This document shows, in pieces, positions 6,620 through 7,542 of a stretch of DNA of 7,542 nt. Under the pieces are notes generated by a model. That model did not search any database. It was not told the origin of the DNA and saw nothing but the letters and a program-made list of their open reading frames with translations. The translations under genes were made by a program, and so were the position numbers. This DNA is from Branchiibius sp. NY16-3462-2 (GTDB lineage Bacteria; Actinomycetota; Actinomycetes; Actinomycetales; Dermatophilaceae), in NCBI RefSeq assembly GCF_001594145.1, contig NZ_LVCF01000013.1, positions 1 to 7,542 of the forward strand. The letters run 5' to 3'. Within the stretch, counting starts at the first letter, position 1; every line of letters begins with the position of its first letter.

Positions 6620-7542
6620 ATGACCGAACAAACTGACCTCGCCGAGGCCGTCGACGATTTCCCCGACGGCGTCGATGACGGGCCAGCTCCTGGGGGCGCG
6701 CCTGTGAAGTCCGCGCTCGATCAGAAGATCAACGAGGTCTTCGGCGGAGCCGTCGTCCGTAAGGACTTGGTCAAGGCCGTTAAGGGCAACGCCATCGTGC
6801 CCTCTTTCGTACTGGAGTATCTCTTGGGGCAGTACGCCGCGTCAGACGACGAGGCGACGATCCAGTCCGGCATCGAGAGCGTTCGCAAGATCCTCGCGGA
6901 CCACTACGTCCACCGAAACCAGGCCGAGCTGATCAAGTCGAACATCCGTGAGAAGGGCCGCTACCGAGTCATCGACAAGGTGCAGGTCCAGCTCAACGAG
7001 AAGGACGACACATACGAGGCGGAGTTCGCAAACCTCGGCATCAAGCAGGTCCTGGTATCGCCAGCGACAATCAAGGCTCACCCGAAGCTTCTGGTCGGTG
7101 GCGTGTGGTGCATCTGCGACATCGAGTACCAGCACAGTGACAACGCCCGCGTCGTCCCGTGGATTCTCGGCTCCATCAAGCCGATCCAGCTCTCCAACTT
7201 CGATTTCGACGGCTACGTCACATCACGCCGGGAGTTCACCACCGACGAATGGATCGACCTGCTGATCCAGTCCGTAGGTTTCAACCCGGAACTCTTCGGC
7301 CGCCGCGCCAAGCTCATACAGTTGGTCCGGCTGATCCCGTTCGTCGAGCGCAACTACAACCTTGTCGAACTCGGCCCCAAAGGCACCGGAAAGTCGCACA
7401 TCTTCTCGGAGTTCTCGCCCCACGGGATGTTGATCTCCGGTGGAGAGGTCACCGTCCCCAAACTCTTCGTCAACAACTCCAACGGCCGCCTCGGCCTGGT
7501 CGGCTACTGGGACGTCGTGGCCTTCGACGAGTTCGCTGGAAA
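6620..7542 (+). CDS. brxL: BrxL, BREX AAA+ ATPase with Lon-like C-terminus (5' part only)
   Basis: The frame is open from ATG 6620 to the window end, giving the first 307 of about 680 residues expected. After an acidic, Gly/Pro-rich tail of about 30 residues comes ALDQKINEVFGGAVVRKDL, the usual beginning of BrxL, then an N-terminal domain (to about 240). The ATPase core begins with Walker A GPKGTGKS (G252-S259), followed by SPHGMLISGGEV and the Walker B VVAFDEFAG (D303, E304). The remainder of the AAA+ domain and the C-terminal Lon-like domain lie beyond the window. Published BrxL proteins form ring-shaped oligomers that bind DNA, and in the E. coli system BrxL is needed for phage defence but not for methylation. 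It follows pglZ after 12 bases, as in BREX-1 loci. Whether the Lon-like catalytic residues are present cannot be seen here. Confidence 0.95.
   Translation, partial: MTEQTDLAEAVDDFPDGVDDGPAPGGAPVKSALDQKINEVFGGAVVRKDLVKAVKGNAIVPSFVLEYLLGQYAASDDEATIQSGIESVRKILADHYVHRNQAELIKSNIREKGRYRVIDKVQVQLNEKDDTYEAEFANLGIKQVLVSPATIKAHPKLLVGGVWCICDIEYQHSDNARVVPWILGSIKPIQLSNFDFDGYVTSRREFTTDEWIDLLIQSVGFNPELFGRRAKLIQLVRLIPFVERNYNLVELGPKGTGKSHIFSEFSPHGMLISGGEVTVPKLFVNNSNGRLGLVGYWDVVAFDEFAG

Noticed and set aside
6143..6631. Minus-strand open frame of 162 codons over the end of pglZ
   Set aside because: It covers the coding end of pglZ and the brxL ribosome binding site, and its translation resembles no family I know.

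Overview
The window holds the 3' two thirds of a type 1 BREX (bacteriophage exclusion) defence operon, all on the + strand, with no non-coding gap longer than 12 bases. The order is brxC (3' end only) - pglX - pglZ - brxL (5' part only), which is the canonical second half of a BREX-1 locus (brxA-brxB-brxC-pglX-pglZ-brxL). brxA and brxB would lie upstream of base 1, and the rest of brxL beyond base 7542. No RNA gene, insertion sequence, CRISPR array, promoter or terminator was recognised. The window looks like the interior of one polycistronic unit.

Host: GC is high (60-base lines sampled by hand mostly give 58-75% outside one segment), third codon positions are rich in G/C, and TTG and GTG start codons are used. 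This suggests a high-GC bacterium, most simply an actinobacterium, but no taxonomic marker is present and this is inference.

Layout: 1-652 is the last 216 residues of the large P-loop ATPase BrxC. 649-4119 is PglX (1156 aa), the N6-adenine methyltransferase that marks self DNA, with intact DPACGSGH and NPPY motifs. 4112-6607 is PglZ type A (831 aa), an alkaline-phosphatase-superfamily protein. 6620-7542 is the first 307 residues of BrxL, an AAA+ ATPase with intact Walker A and B motifs. The first three genes overlap (4 and 8 bases) and brxL has a strong AGGAGG site straddling the pglZ stop codon, so translation is probably coupled.

How they work together (from published BREX-1 work): PglX methylates an adenine in a short non-palindromic site, and BrxC, PglZ and BrxL act with it to block replication of unmethylated phage DNA. 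The site recognised by this PglX cannot be read from the sequence.

The most notable feature beyond the operon itself is a compositionally distinct segment inside pglX, about 2080-3330, with lower GC (sampled lines 45-58%), different codon choice and the only two in-frame TTA codons of the window. It begins right after the NPPY motif and covers the region expected to recognise the DNA target, which suggests that the specificity part of PglX has been exchanged by recombination.
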